The notes beneath the pieces are model-generated. The model ran no database searches, was not told where the DNA came from, and saw only the letters and a list, made by a program, of their open reading frames with translations. From Mesostigma viride (lineage: Eukaryota > Streptophyta > Mesostigmatophyceae > Mesostigmatales > Mesostigmataceae): a stretch of DNA of 42,500 nt. This document shows, piece by piece, positions 10,284 through 20,244 of the stretch. Both the position numbers and the translations under genes were made by a program. The number at the start of each line of letters is the position of its first letter. Within the stretch, counting starts at the first letter, position 1. The stretch is from the NCBI GenBank assembly GCA_009746045.1, contig RPFO01000258.1, positions 175,001 to 217,500 of the forward strand. The letters run 5' to 3'.

Positions 10284-13200
10284 ATGAAGATATCTTTGAA
10301 GACGTTAAAATCTCAAACCTTCCAACTTGACGTGGAGGAGACAGACACGGTAAATTTTATCGCACTCGTGATGCTCTGCTTTTTGTTGCATGCGGCCGAC
10401 TGAAGTTGTTGCTGCGCGCGTCGGTTCTGAGGCTCCAATCGTCAATTTGCTGTTGTATCGTGCAGGTGTTGGATGTCAAACGGAAGGTCGAGGAGTCCCA
10501 GGGGCCCAGCTTCCCTGTGGCAACCCTCGTTCTTATTTTCAGCGGGAAAGTGTTGAAGGATGAGAGCACGCTCGCGGAGTGCGGCGTTTCTGAGAAGGGG
10601 TTCCTGGTCGTCATGTCCCAAAAGGTCGGTCTTCCACATCTGGCGTGCCCGTACCGCTTTGGACATCGGTTGTCGGTTTCCAAAAGAAGCCGTTGGTGCG
10701 ATGCTTCATGTAATTACGCGGATTCCTCGGCTGAGTATTTCTTCTTGTCAACTATGTGAATTGATCGTGTAGTGAAAGTAACGAGGCACGAAAAAAGTAA
10801 TAAAGGAAGTGCATCCTCGGCATGTTGATAGCCGCAGTGCTCCTGTGTTGTTAGCCGTCTATGTTGTTTACCATAGCGTCCGATGTTGTTGGCCTTCAGC
10901 AAATCTAATCAAACTCTCTTGTTTCGTGCAGTTACACCATTACTTGTTACTTCCAAATGAACTGTGCAGCTTCTTAATTTTTTTCCTGAATTTTTTTTGA
11001 ATTTGTTAGTTGATTGCCGGTTGGTTCTATCTGCATGGGCAGATTTCCCCCCCACACACTAACTCTTTCATTCTTCTGGCACAGCCCACAGTCTCGTAAT
11101 AGGCTTTTGCATGGCCGCTGAGTCCGTTGCAGCCTGCTCGGCAGCGCCACATAGCCAAAAAGTTTTGTGTCTGCAAAAGTGGGCGATTATAAGCATGTCA
11201 CACGTACCACAGACTGGCAAGTAAGGGCCCTGTACAGCCTGCCAATTAAAGTGACTTGACATGAAGATAATCAACTAGCTAGTTGTATGGCTTTGGTTTT
11301 GGTGAAAGGTGTAGGGCAGGTGCCTGACTGTGCAGAGGGTGAAGGGCTTGTTTGGAGGCATTGAGGAGTTTTACCTCGAGGTTCCTCACTGGAAAGAGAG
11401 TCGCCTCGCTTGATAGGTATTCGTTTTTGTAATAGAGTTCTGTCGCTGTGCTGTTGGTGAAAGTTTGTTGCCTGGCGCAGATGTCTTGCCTAACTTACTG
11501 TATACTATACAACTAGTCTTAGATACTTACTGCATCCTCTGGATTTCCGTGTGGCTTGTTGAAAATGGCTGGCTGCCCCCGCCCCCCCCCCCCCCCCCCC
11601 CCCCGGTGCTGCAACCCTCTGTTCTTCCACACTGCAGAAGACCGTGGCTGCATCAGACGCGAGTGTACGTGCGCACTTTGTAACTATCTATTTACTCTAT
11701 TTGTTTGTGTGTGGTTTTTTTTTGTGTGTGTGTTTGCTTTTCCTTAAGTCCTTACCTACGTTTTGTTTGTTTGCCTGTTTGTTGTCCTTTTTGTTTGATT
11801 TAATTCACTTGGTCCCACTTTGGAAAGGAGCATGGCCCCATGCCCGCGGGCAAAGTTTGGCAAAGCAATGACTCCTCAGAGGCTTGAATCCTAAGTCGGC
11901 GGAGGCAGTAGGGGCAATTGCACCCAATTTTCCATCCGCCTCCATCCACTGTGCCAGCCGTGGTAATGCTTTGCCAGACAGTCGCCTAGTCTAGTACTTA
12001 CTCTTAGTCCTCAGCCATGATCCAAGCATGTTGCCAACAGGCCTCATTTTTGTGGCCGCTTCAGTAGGTCCCTCACCTACCCTCCTCGCCGTTTCCGACC
12101 TTAGTCTGCTTTTAATCACCTGCTCGCACCCACCTTCCTGTAGCCACCTGCCTGTAGCCACCTTCCTGTAGCCACCTGCCTGTAGCCACCTGCCTGTAGC
12201 CACCTGCCTGTAGCCACCTGCCTGTAGCCACCTGCCTGTACCTTCCTGCTCGTACTCACCTGCGTTCCTCGGGTCCCTCGTGCTTTCCGTCCCCCTGCCC
12301 CTGCCCTGCACCTGGGGATGCTGTGTCCCTACCGGCGCTTTCTTTCCCCACAGCCGGCGGCCGCCACGGCCAGTACACCTGCCGCCGCCACGCCCGCTGC
12401 GCCCCAACCTGTGCCCGCAGCGTGAGTTATGAGTCACGCTGCCGTGCAGCTTGTTTTCTCTGTACGACATTCTGGCCTGTGGAGAAAATTGGGATGTCGG
12501 TAGCTAGTGTATTAGGGAGCTAGAGCGCCCCCGCTGTCGCCGCCCAGCCCAAATGGCAGTTCAAACATGCAACCTACCCTCGTGCGACCCGTGTTGTATA
12601 TGGCAGTTCCAGCAACCAACCAACCAGCGCGCAGCCCGCTTTTTGGTGCGCTGCACCTGGATCGGGCGTAGCTTGGAGACCGTTATTGGCCCGCCGTCTT
12701 CTCCCGTTTTTGGATTGGTCGTATACTTGGGGAACTGCCAATAGTCGGGGAAAGGTGGTTATTCCTCAACTAGTAAAGTAGATTCAGACTTGTGCTGTTT
12801 AATCTTTCCGCATCATCGTGAATGCCGCTCGCTCTTCTTCGTTCACAGCATGGCTGGCTGCTGCCCCTCACCCATGGCTCATGTGTGTTTTGACGCATTT
12901 GTACATTGCCTATACTTTCTGCTTGTGCCTACTTTATGCATGTGCCTATTGTCATTTCTTCTTGCATCCGCCACAGTGCCCCTGCCCCGACCCCCCAAGC
13001 CGCCCCTCGCGAGGCCGCGCAACCAGCGGCCGCCGCGCAACCAAGGTGACCTTGTGCTTCCTGTCCTTATCATCCATGTAGCAGTTTCCTTCCATTGGGT
13101 GTCTCCTTGGGTTGCGGAATTGTGGGGTTGTCCTTTCTTCATCGCACTCTTTTGTCCTTTTCTTTTCTTTCTTTTTTGGGGGGGGCGGGGTGGGGGGGTG

Positions 13201-16200
13201 AGGGGGGGGGGATAGGGGGCTTCCACCAAACAAGCGGATTGCTTATTGCATGTAACCCTTACCTAGAATGAAGTATGCTTTTGTGTTTGTGCTCTCTGTG
13301 TGTCTTATTGACGAATATAAACTATTGATGGATATTGAAACTTATCGTTGCAGCGCCGACACAGCGGGTGCGCGCGAGGGGGGGGCGGCTGCCGCATCCA
13401 CCGGTGACGTCTATGGAGCGGCGGCCTCCAACCTGGTCTCGGGCGCCCACCTTGAGGCCACGGTCAAGAACATTGTGGACATGGGTTTTGAGAGGGAGCA
13501 GGTGGTGCGCGCGCTGCGGGCCGCGTACAACAACCCCGACCGGGCGGTGGAGTACCTCATGACGGTGAGCTTTGCTGGTGGTGATGTATGCTATATTTAA
13601 TGTTTAGTACTGTGGTTTATAGTGTACAGGTAGCGCAGCACGCGGCTTACGATCACTTGGACTGCATGGTTCTATGGTGAAGTACATGCATGCTGAGAAG
13701 CTTTACTTCTCGACGCCCGCGGGTCGCTGGTTGCTGGTTGATGGGCGATAGCCTACGCTCTGAAGGGCGACAACCTACGGTCTGCCTGTTGTTCAACCCT
13801 GTCAACCCCCACCCACCCACCCACCCACCCACCCACCCACCCACCCCGAGAGGAAGGACACCCAGAAAGAAGCCTGCCATGCGCACTCTGAAGTCCTCTG
13901 GGCTAAGTTTCCATGCAACCTATTTCCCAGGCTATTTATTTATTTACTGCACTGCCTAACGTGTTCATGCGCCAACTGGGTTTACTTGTTTGCACAACAC
14001 GTGTTGATCCGGTATTCGCCCCGCAGGGTATCCCTGCCATGGCCGAGCCTGCCCAACCCGTGGCCGCTGCGCCCCACCACCCGCCCGCGGCGGGCGCGCA
14101 ACCAGCCGCGGCCGCAAGACCTGCGGCCGTGCCCCAGCCAGCGGCAGCCGCAGCACCGCCCCCTCCTGCCTCAACCGGCCCTAATGCGGACCCGATCAAC
14201 CTATTTCCCCAGGTAGGATTGCTGCCCCCTATCTGAATGCAGGCACGTGTCTCAAAGAATCTCAGGCACATGTCTCAAAGAGACTCGAGCACATGACACA
14301 GTGAGACTCAATCACATGGCACAATGAGACTCAAGCACAGGCCTCAAAGAATCTCAGGCACAGGACTAATGAATACTCGAGTTTGAAAAAACAATTCTCC
14401 CACATTACAGTTTCCTCCAAGGTTCGTGCCTTATGACGGTAGAACCAAAGCTTATCTCTACCAGGGGTGAATGACGCTGATGCTAGATCTTGTCTTAGTT
14501 ACAACTGCTCTAGCCAATACCTTATTAGAGATTACAGATTACATGGTTGAAGGGACGCGGTTTATGCCGTGTGCGTACTGTTGGAAAGGGAAGAGGTGTT
14601 ATGGTTACTGAACCCATGTATTATGCTAACTGTTGTAGTGTTACAGGGTGTCTAAATTGTGTGCAATACTGGGTGTTATACTGGGTGCTAAGTTGGGCAT
14701 TAAATTGGGTGTTATATTGGGTGTTATGCAAGTTGGTTTTACTGATGGAATTCGGCTGTTCTGTGTTTATGATATATGATGGCTTTATAATCGTGGCGCG
14801 CCAGGGAATGCCCACACTGGGTGGCGGCGGCGGGGGGCGCGGCGCGGGTGTGACGGGCACGCTGGACTTCTTGCGGAGTAACCCCCAGTTCCAGGCACTG
14901 CGCCAGATGGTGCAGGGCAACCCACACATACTGCAGGTGAGCAGCGCAACCCCCACTCATTCTGCAGGTGAGCAACGCCTCTTGCTGGGCAGTCACAACG
15001 TTGTGGGCCCGAATATCATCCTCTGCTTGGCCTTCTCAATTTCCTTTGCCCTGTTTGCAACAGTCCATGCTGCAGGAGGTGGGCCAGCGGAATCCTGCTC
15101 ATGCACACCTTTTTTCCGTTCTCCCCTTCCCTTTTGCCTCTTTTATTTGTGGCCCACCAACACCGCATGCTGCAGGAGCTGGGCCTTCAGAACTTCACTC
15201 ACCCACATCCCCGTTTCTTGTCTTTTCTCTCCCCCCTCGCGCCTTGGCTCCTTGCGCGTGTATCCGTTGCCACCCACAGCCCATGCTGCAAGAGCTGGGC
15301 AAGCAGAACCCGGAGCTGCTGCAGCTGATCAGCGCCAACCAGGCCGAGTTCCTGCAGCTCATCAACGAGCCGGGGGAGGGCGACGACGGCGCCGAGGGGT
15401 GAGCAGATGAGGGGTGTATGTGCTGATTCCAGAGTTATGTGGGACGACGTAATGTGGTTGCTTGGAGTGGTCGATGTGGTAGATAGATGACGGCGCCGAG
15501 GGGTGCGCATTGCTTTATGCTGATGCTTTAACTAGATTTTCCGGTTCAAAGGTAGGGGGCATGACAGGAGGTAGGAGGGATGAGCAGACATCAGCATGCT
15601 GATGCTATACTTAGATTTGCCGCTCAGACATGCAACTACTCTCGTGCTTAATTGCATGGCATTGGCACTGCCATGCGTGAATTTGGGATTAAAAGTTGGG
15701 AGGCAAGACAGCGCAGAGGGGTGAGCAGACATCAGCATCCTGATGCTATAATTATATCGGGGGTTGCAAGGAGGTAAGGATGGCAGCGCAAAGGGGTGCG
15801 CACATGAGGACTGGAGTCCTGGTGTATTGTTCACTGCTGTGGTTATGGCTGGTGGTGGGTGGGTGGTGGCATGTAATTGCGCAGAAGAAGGGGACGACGG
15901 CGCTGAGTGTTGAGCCGCAAGTGGTGATGTCGAACCTTTTTGGTGGGGGTGGGGGGGGGTGGGGGGATGGGGGGTGGGGGTGTGTGTGGGGTGTGTGTGT
16001 GTGGGGGGGGGGTGTCGGGTTATTGCAGTGATGGCCATAGGACGTAAGAGTGGCCGTGCTAAGGAGACTACAGCAAGGCTTAGATGTAGGAGGTTCAGAT
16101 TTGATTTTCTTTGTGGTTGTCCTAGCATGGGGTGGGGGTGGGTTATTGGGATGGTGGGACGGTGCCATATGTGTGAACGGTTGAACGCGCGACGGATGAT

Positions 16201-18023
16201 GGGTGCCGACGTGTGAGCGTTTCAGGGTGTCGATGTTTGTCCTTGGGTGGGTGGGTGGGTGGGTGGGTGGGTGAGTGGGTGGGTGGGTGGGTGGGTGGGT
16301 GGGTGGGTGGGTGGGTGGGTGGGTGGTGGTGGGTGGGTGGGTGGGTGGGTGGGTGGGTGGGTGGGTGGGTGGGTGGGTGGGTGGGTGGGTGGGTGGGTGG
16401 GTGGGTGGGGTGGGATGGGGTGGGTGGGGTGGGGGGCGAAGGGGGGGAGGGGGGGAGGGAGGGGGGGGGTTGGAGGGGGTGGGGGGGGAATGCGAGTTCT
16501 TTTAGCCAGTTGCGGTGCCTTTTCCATGCGCTTGCTCACTGCCTAGGTCGCGTGCCGTGGGACTTGTACGGACGATGCCTGGGGTTTGCTTGTCGTTCTG
16601 TGCGTGGATTTGCATGGCAGGGATTTCTTTGGGGCAATGGGGGGCCCCATGGAGGGCGCCCCCGTGGGCGGGCCGCAGCAGATCACAATCACACAGGAGG
16701 AGCGGGAGGCAATCGAACGGGTGGGTGCCTCGTGTCGACATATTGTAGAGGAGTTTGTTGCATAATATGGGTTATTAGTGTTGGTGTTGTTATTAATTGA
16801 TTAATTAATTAGAAACATAACTCCGTTAAGAGTACATGTAGCACATATCCCTGAGAAGGGGCATATGGCTTTTAATACATTCTGGGCTACTTCCTGCAAG
16901 GGTGGGAATGTAAGCTACCCTTGCTCTAGGTGCACCAGGGCACCTGCACCCTCATAATCTTCACACTACGCCCAGCTAAGGGGGTGTATGTTATGTGGGG
17001 GAAGATCATCATGGCTATACAAGAGCTAGGACATGGCTTCTCGACAGAGAGCATCTCTCTGCATAGGCATAGCATGGCTAAATTCTTAGTGCAACATCCA
17101 TGGGGGTCCCGTTATAGGCATGGCGTGGCTAAATTCTTAAATGCATCATCCATGGCCAGGTGTTGTTATGTAAGGTGTATAACTAGATAGGAGCGCGAGG
17201 CAATCAAACGGGTGGGTGCCTGGTATCGACATATTGTGGAGGATTTTGTTGCGTTAGATGGGTTAGGGGAGTTTGTTGTACAATATGGGTTATAAGTATA
17301 GGTTTTGGTTGGATAAGGCGTTTAACTAGATAGGAATGGGAGGTGATAAAACGGGTGGGTCTTGGGGTTGTTGTCTGTACTTAAGTCTTGTATGCATATG
17401 CAGGTTGTATTCTATTTATAGGTTAGGCGGGCCTTGGCATGTATGGTCTGAGGCTTGCCACTGATGCTTTTCGGTCGCATTTACACCCCTGATGGATTGG
17501 TGACGACAGACAAACACTTATGGCGTGCCCCTGGTGAACGTTGCCTAACGCACATCAGTGCAGTGCACATAGCCTAACCCACGTTATTGCAGTGCACATT
17601 GCCTAACCCACGTTGTTGCAGTGCACATCGCCTAACCCACATTATTGCTGGTGGACCGGCTTTTCTTGCATGCTAGTAATGCTATGCGTGCCTCTAAATG
17701 CTGAGCATGTTATTGAATTTTGCATGCTGGCAATCCTATGCATGATAATCCTTGCTCAAACCATTGGTTGGGACTCTTTGCGGTTTGCATCGCTGCTGCG
17801 TCCTGGGCTCCAGTTGGAGGGCATGGGTTGCCTTGCTAGATTTTGCTCACATGTCCTTTCTGGATATTCCCTGCGGCTCGTATTGCCCATGCGTTGCCTG
17901 CTGCAGTTGGAGGGCATGGGCTTTGACCGGGGTGCGGTCATCGAGGCTTTCATTGCCTGCGACAAGAATGAGGCGCTTGCTGCAAACTACCTCCTCAACA
18001 TGGCGCAAGACGAGTTTGAGTGA
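10284..18023 (+). CDS. RAD23: RAD23 nucleotide-excision-repair / ubiquitin receptor
   Basis: Shuttle factor that binds ubiquitylated proteins through UBA domains, docks on the proteasome through its UBL domain and stabilises XPC/Rad4 in DNA repair. Exons: 10284-10349, 10466-10624, 12354-12421, 12977-13045, 13354-13564, 14027-14212, 14805-14936, 15280-15398, 16621-16720, 17907-18023. All introns are GT-AG and all phases match, giving 408 residues, within the usual family range. Domains: UBL 1-75 ([19 protein letters not shown] start, LIFSGKVL core); Ala/Pro linker 76-140; UBA1 about 154-194 ([20 protein letters not shown]); Ala/Pro linker; XPC-binding about 270-330 ([17 protein letters not shown], then [11 protein letters not shown]); Gly-rich linker; UBA2 about 362-405 ([15 protein letters not shown]). 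It ends EFE then TGA. The wording is plant-like. Start ATG 10284 begins the UBL beta-strand directly. Introns 7, 8 and 9 contain degraded copies of neighbouring exon edges, so automated gene calls may pick wrong sites. Confidence 0.95.
12137..12248. repeat. 14-bp minisatellite in RAD23 intron 2
   Basis: Eight copies of a 14-bp unit (CCTGTAGCCACCTG, alternating with ...CCTT) with an exact 14-bp period from 12137, about 110 bp upstream of the exon 3 acceptor. The same 1.7-kb intron also holds a poly-C run of more than 20 nt at about 11579-11604. The pyrimidine-rich array could influence splicing, but that is inference. Confidence 0.92.
13171..13212. repeat. G-rich low-complexity tract in RAD23 intron 4
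   Basis: A run of G blocks interrupted by single C, T or A, with potential to form a G-quadruplex on the coding strand. It is preceded by a T/C-rich stretch. Confidence 0.7.
13806..13846. repeat. (ACCC)n microsatellite in RAD23 intron 5
   Basis: About ten copies of a tetranucleotide CACC/ACCC. It is the complement of the GGGT motif that forms a far longer array in intron 8 of the same gene. Confidence 0.9.
14230..14372. repeat. Degenerate ~28-bp repeat in RAD23 intron 6
   Basis: About five imperfect copies of a unit with the words CTCA(A)AGA(A/G)(A/T)CTC and (G/A)GCACA(G/T)G. The last copy (CTCAAAGAATCTCAGGCACA) matches the first best. Confidence 0.75.
14905..14974 (+). repeat. Echo of RAD23 exon 7 end and its donor
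   Basis: The end of exon 7 with its splice donor (ACACATACTGCAG|GTGAGCA, donor at 14937) is repeated 31 bp later as CTCATTCTGCAG|GTGAGCA (donor-like site at 14968). The copy includes about 15 nt of exon plus the donor. Using the second donor would add 31 nt and shift the frame, so the first is taken as real. Confidence 0.85.
15061..15200 (+). repeat. Two upstream echoes of the RAD23 exon 8 start
   Basis: The true exon 8 start at 15280 (CCCATGCTGCAAGAGCTGGG, then CAAGCAGAACCC) is preceded by two degraded copies within intron 7. The first is at 15064, TCCATGCTGCAGGAGGTGGG then CCAGCGGAATCC, directly after an AACAG acceptor. The second is at 15165, GCATGCTGCAGGAGCTGGG then CCTTCAGAACTT. Spacing is about 100-115 bp. 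Only about 35 nt of exon is copied each time, and both copies lose the frame soon afterwards. Confidence 0.88.
15487..15916 (+). repeat. Downstream echoes of the RAD23 exon 8 end and donor
   Basis: The exon 8 end (GACGACGGCGCCGAGGG|GTGAGCAG at 15381-15406) recurs in intron 8. At 15487 it is GACGGCGCCGAGGGGTGCGC. At 15702 it is a degraded GACAGCGCAGAGGGGTGAGC followed by AGACATCAGCA. At 15782 it is GGCAGCGCAAAGGGGTGCGC. At 15891 it is GGGACGACGGCGCTGAGTG. The intervening sequence (GACATCAGCATGCTGATGCTAT and variants) is repeated too, so the whole unit of roughly 100-220 bp was amplified with drift. Confidence 0.82.
16245..16430 (+). repeat. (GGGT)n array in RAD23 intron 8
   Basis: More than 40 near-perfect GGGT units on the coding strand, with a single GGTGGT interruption near 16325, passing into G-rich sequence to about 16480. 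Runs of three or more Gs with one-base loops are the classic pattern for parallel G-quadruplexes, here in the transcribed strand sense. It gives a false Gly-Trp-Val peptide repeat. Confidence 0.95.
17188..17362 (+). repeat. Downstream echoes of RAD23 exon 9 end and donor
   Basis: The end of exon 9 with its donor and following intron (GAGCGGGAGGCAATCGAACG then G|GTGGGTGCCT, 16700-16730) recurs at 17191. There it reads GAGCGCGAGGCAATCAAACG then GGTGGGTGCC, and the similarity continues for about 70 nt of intron (TCGACATATTGT..GAGG.). A shorter, more decayed copy lies at 17332 (GGAATGGGAGGTGATAAAAC then GGGTGGGT). Donor-like GGTGGGT is present in every copy. Confidence 0.85.
17543..17650. repeat. 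29-bp minisatellite in RAD23 intron 9
   Basis: Units start at 17543, 17572, 17601 and 17630 (GCCTAACCCACGTTATTGCA plus GTGCACATC), with an exact 29-bp period and about 3.7 copies. Confidence 0.92.
17811..17832 (+). repeat. Upstream echo of RAD23 exon 10 acceptor
   Basis: CAGTTGGAGGGCATGGG at 17811 repeats, 93 bp upstream, the acceptor and first 14 nt of exon 10 (CAG|TTGGAGGGCATGGG, exon start 17907). After that the copy diverges and soon meets a stop codon, so the downstream site is the functional one. Confidence 0.85.
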
Positions 18024-18029
18024 GGGTTT

Positions 18030-18168
18030 GCTCTCCCCTCAACATGGCACAAGACGAGTTTGGGTGACGCGGTGCTCGGGGTATATGCTGTAGAGGGCTG
18101 AGCGCACATGCAAGGGAGGCGGTGCTTCCTGCTCAAGGTGGCGCGACACGGGTTTAAGTGAGGCAAGC
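18030..18168 (+). repeat. Echoes of the RAD23 C-terminal codons after the stop
   Basis: The last codons of RAD23 (CTCAACATGGCGCAAGACGA then GTTTGAGTGA) are repeated at about 18037-18066 as CTCAACATGGCACAAGACGA then GTTTGGGTGA. A weaker version at about 18130-18163 reads CTCAAGGTGGCGCGACACGG then GTTTAAGTGA. They fall in the presumed 3' UTR and are untranslated. Confidence 0.85.
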
Positions 18169-19239
18169 TGCTTAATGCTGGCGTTACCTGGGTTTGCTGT
18201 GCCTGGGATGGCTTTGCCGGGGGCTGCTACCGCTTCGCAAGGCAACGACAAGCTTTCCAGGCCCTTTTAAAAAAAAAAAATTCCATGCCTGGCAATGCGA
18301 GGCTACTCGCGTGCCTTGGTTGGGACCCAGAACTACACTGTTGAGACTGGTAAGTGCTGTCGCATGAGCAAGCTTGGATGCTTATGTGCCAAGTGTCTCG
18401 GCTTCTTGAGCTGCCTACAGGGGCACGTGTTCAAATCAATTTTTGACAGACTGGCTTTGTAGCTATTGTACGGGATCATATGGTGCCGGGGTGATATGGT
18501 AAGCGTGGGGTTTGCAGGACGACGGATTCCAGCAGGGGCTACTACATAGTGCAGACTGCTCCTTGGGATGCAAGCAGTGTCGTGAGCTTGCTCAACAGAC
18601 CTTTGTGGCAGCTCAACAAACCCTGGTGGCAACCCAAGGTTACATCGCAGATGAATGAGTTCCCTAATTGTATAGTCTTTTTCCATACGGCGTAGGATGC
18701 TCTGGTTCGTGCCTCGGGCAGTATGGATAGATGCTGCAGGCTAAGAGTCGCCACGACATTTGTCGTGGAATTCTGATTACTTGCTAGTGCGGGTAGCTTA
18801 TACCTGTGTATGTGATGGTTGGCTTTCCCGTCGCAGCCGCTATACTTAAATTTCAATCCATTCATTTTAGGCCAATACATCTGTCCATCACCATTCATAT
18901 TCATCATCCTGTACGACTCGAACACGCAGACAAGATAACGGCAGGCTCGAGTTACCATGGTCCGGATTCTCCCGATTTCTGGCCTGCGCTGGTTGTCTCC
19001 TTGACATCTGTGACCATGTTGTCGCGTTTCTAGTCCCGATGGTTACCCGAACGCCATCACTGGTAAATACTGGCATTAACTCCACAGCTGCAAGCAGTTC
19101 TAGACGCAAACATGCCACCTTGGGCACTAAAGCTGCAAGGTTTGTTGTGATCGAAAGAGCCTTGTGCGCTGACAAACTACGTCTAAACACATCCGCAAAT
19201 GTGTAGCCTTGTACGTTAAAGTTATGGCTGGCTAAGTAA
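18169..19239. other. Intergenic, no gene seen
   Basis: Downstream of RAD23. Contains a 12-nt A run at about 18268 and copy B of the dispersed repeat. Open minus-strand frames here have no recognisable domain. A strong donor-like GTAAGTGC at about 19236 on the plus strand precedes the next ORF. Confidence 0.4.
18942..19004. repeat. 63-bp dispersed repeat, copy B
   Basis: Same orientation and same 63 bases as copy A at 7043-7105, with one substitution. CCATGTTGT follows in both after a short unrelated gap. Confidence 0.85.
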
Positions 19240-19692
19240 GTGCGTGAACATGCACTGAAAGATAGGAAAGAAGTCGCCTTTGACGTCAACTCCCCTGGCT
19301 ACTGGAACCGACAACCATATGCCTTCATGAAAGATAAGTTGTTCGGCACGAACGCCTCGCTTCTTGACCTGTGCACACACCTCTTCCGCCAAGGCCGAGG
19401 CCATATGCCAAATGGCTCCCCGCTTTGCGACACTGCCGACGAACTGCCACGCCCTCCTCGCACCCAGCTTCAGCGCCTCGCCCTCTGCTCCCTCCTCGGG
19501 CGCTCTGTCGCCGAGATCTGGGCCACCCCTCCCACCGTCGCGCCCGACACCAGCATTCGCAGCCTCCTTAAGGAAGCCTTTGAGCAGCGGGCGTCCCCAA
19601 CATCTACTGCTCCAATTTTGGTACTTTTGAAATTCCATGCCTGGAGCGCAAAGTTTGCAATATATGTGCCGTTTGTAGCTCTAGCTCTATAA
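19240..19692 (+). CDS. Hypothetical protein or exon, family unknown
   Basis: A 150-codon ORF. Codons from about 20 to 125 have protein-like composition, with an aromatic patch (SPGYWNRQPYAFMKDKLFG) and a helical-looking Leu/Arg region (QLQRLALCSLLGRSVAEIW). Third positions are C-rich, like the RAD23 exons and unlike the flanks. The first ATG-like start (GTG at 19240) is uncertain, and the region may be an internal or terminal exon, or the remains of a mobile-element ORF. The overlapping minus-strand frame (19222-19638) is also open, so the strand is not settled. I recognise no domain. Confidence 0.3.
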   Translation: MREHALKDRKEVAFDVNSPGYWNRQPYAFMKDKLFGTNASLLDLCTHLFRQGRGHMPNGSPLCDTADELPRPPRTQLQRLALCSLLGRSVAEIWATPPTVAPDTSIRSLLKEAFEQRASPTSTAPILVLLKFHAWSAKFAIYVPFVALAL

Positions 19693-20244
19693 TAACCTGA
19701 CCAACCCCGCATTCCTCAAAGTACTTAGCACTTGTTGCCTATTCTCATTATGCGAATCACATGATTAGGATGTGCTTCATGATTGCTATTGCTCGAGATT
19801 CAATTAAGAATGATTGACATCAATAAATGATGAACCAAATAAACCAAATTAGGCCACTTGACAAGTTCATGATCCATTTAAATTGTACAATTAAGCGATT
19901 AATTAATTCATAAATCATACATTACATGGGATACCCCCGTCGACGAGCTAGTGGTACGTACAATGAAACATTTGAGTTTGTAACATGTCTCCATGGATAT
20001 ATACATGTATGCTGGACCTCGCGCATCTCAGCCCTCTAAGAAATGTTATTTGAACTCAGGTCTAGATCTAAATATATACATGATCTGGATAATATTATAC
20101 ACTTCCTTAAAAGAGCATGAATCGAGCTTTACAATTCAGGACAAGGAACTCGTTTGCAAATCACGGCTGAAAGGCAAGTGCTCACAACGAAGCACGTGCT
20201 CTCAAGGCTGTCCACCTCGTCCAACCAAGCCCGGGCGAGCTGGC
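19693..20244. other. AT-rich spacer
   Basis: Lower GC than either neighbour, no recognisable gene. It includes the 3' flank of the minus-strand transposase. I looked for a terminal inverted repeat matching the other side of that gene and found none. Confidence 0.45.

Noticed and set aside
14547-15410. Single 287-codon plus-strand ORF across RAD23 exons 7-8
   Set aside because: It reads through an intron and uses the wrong frame for exon 8. The spliced model restores the conserved XPC-binding domain.
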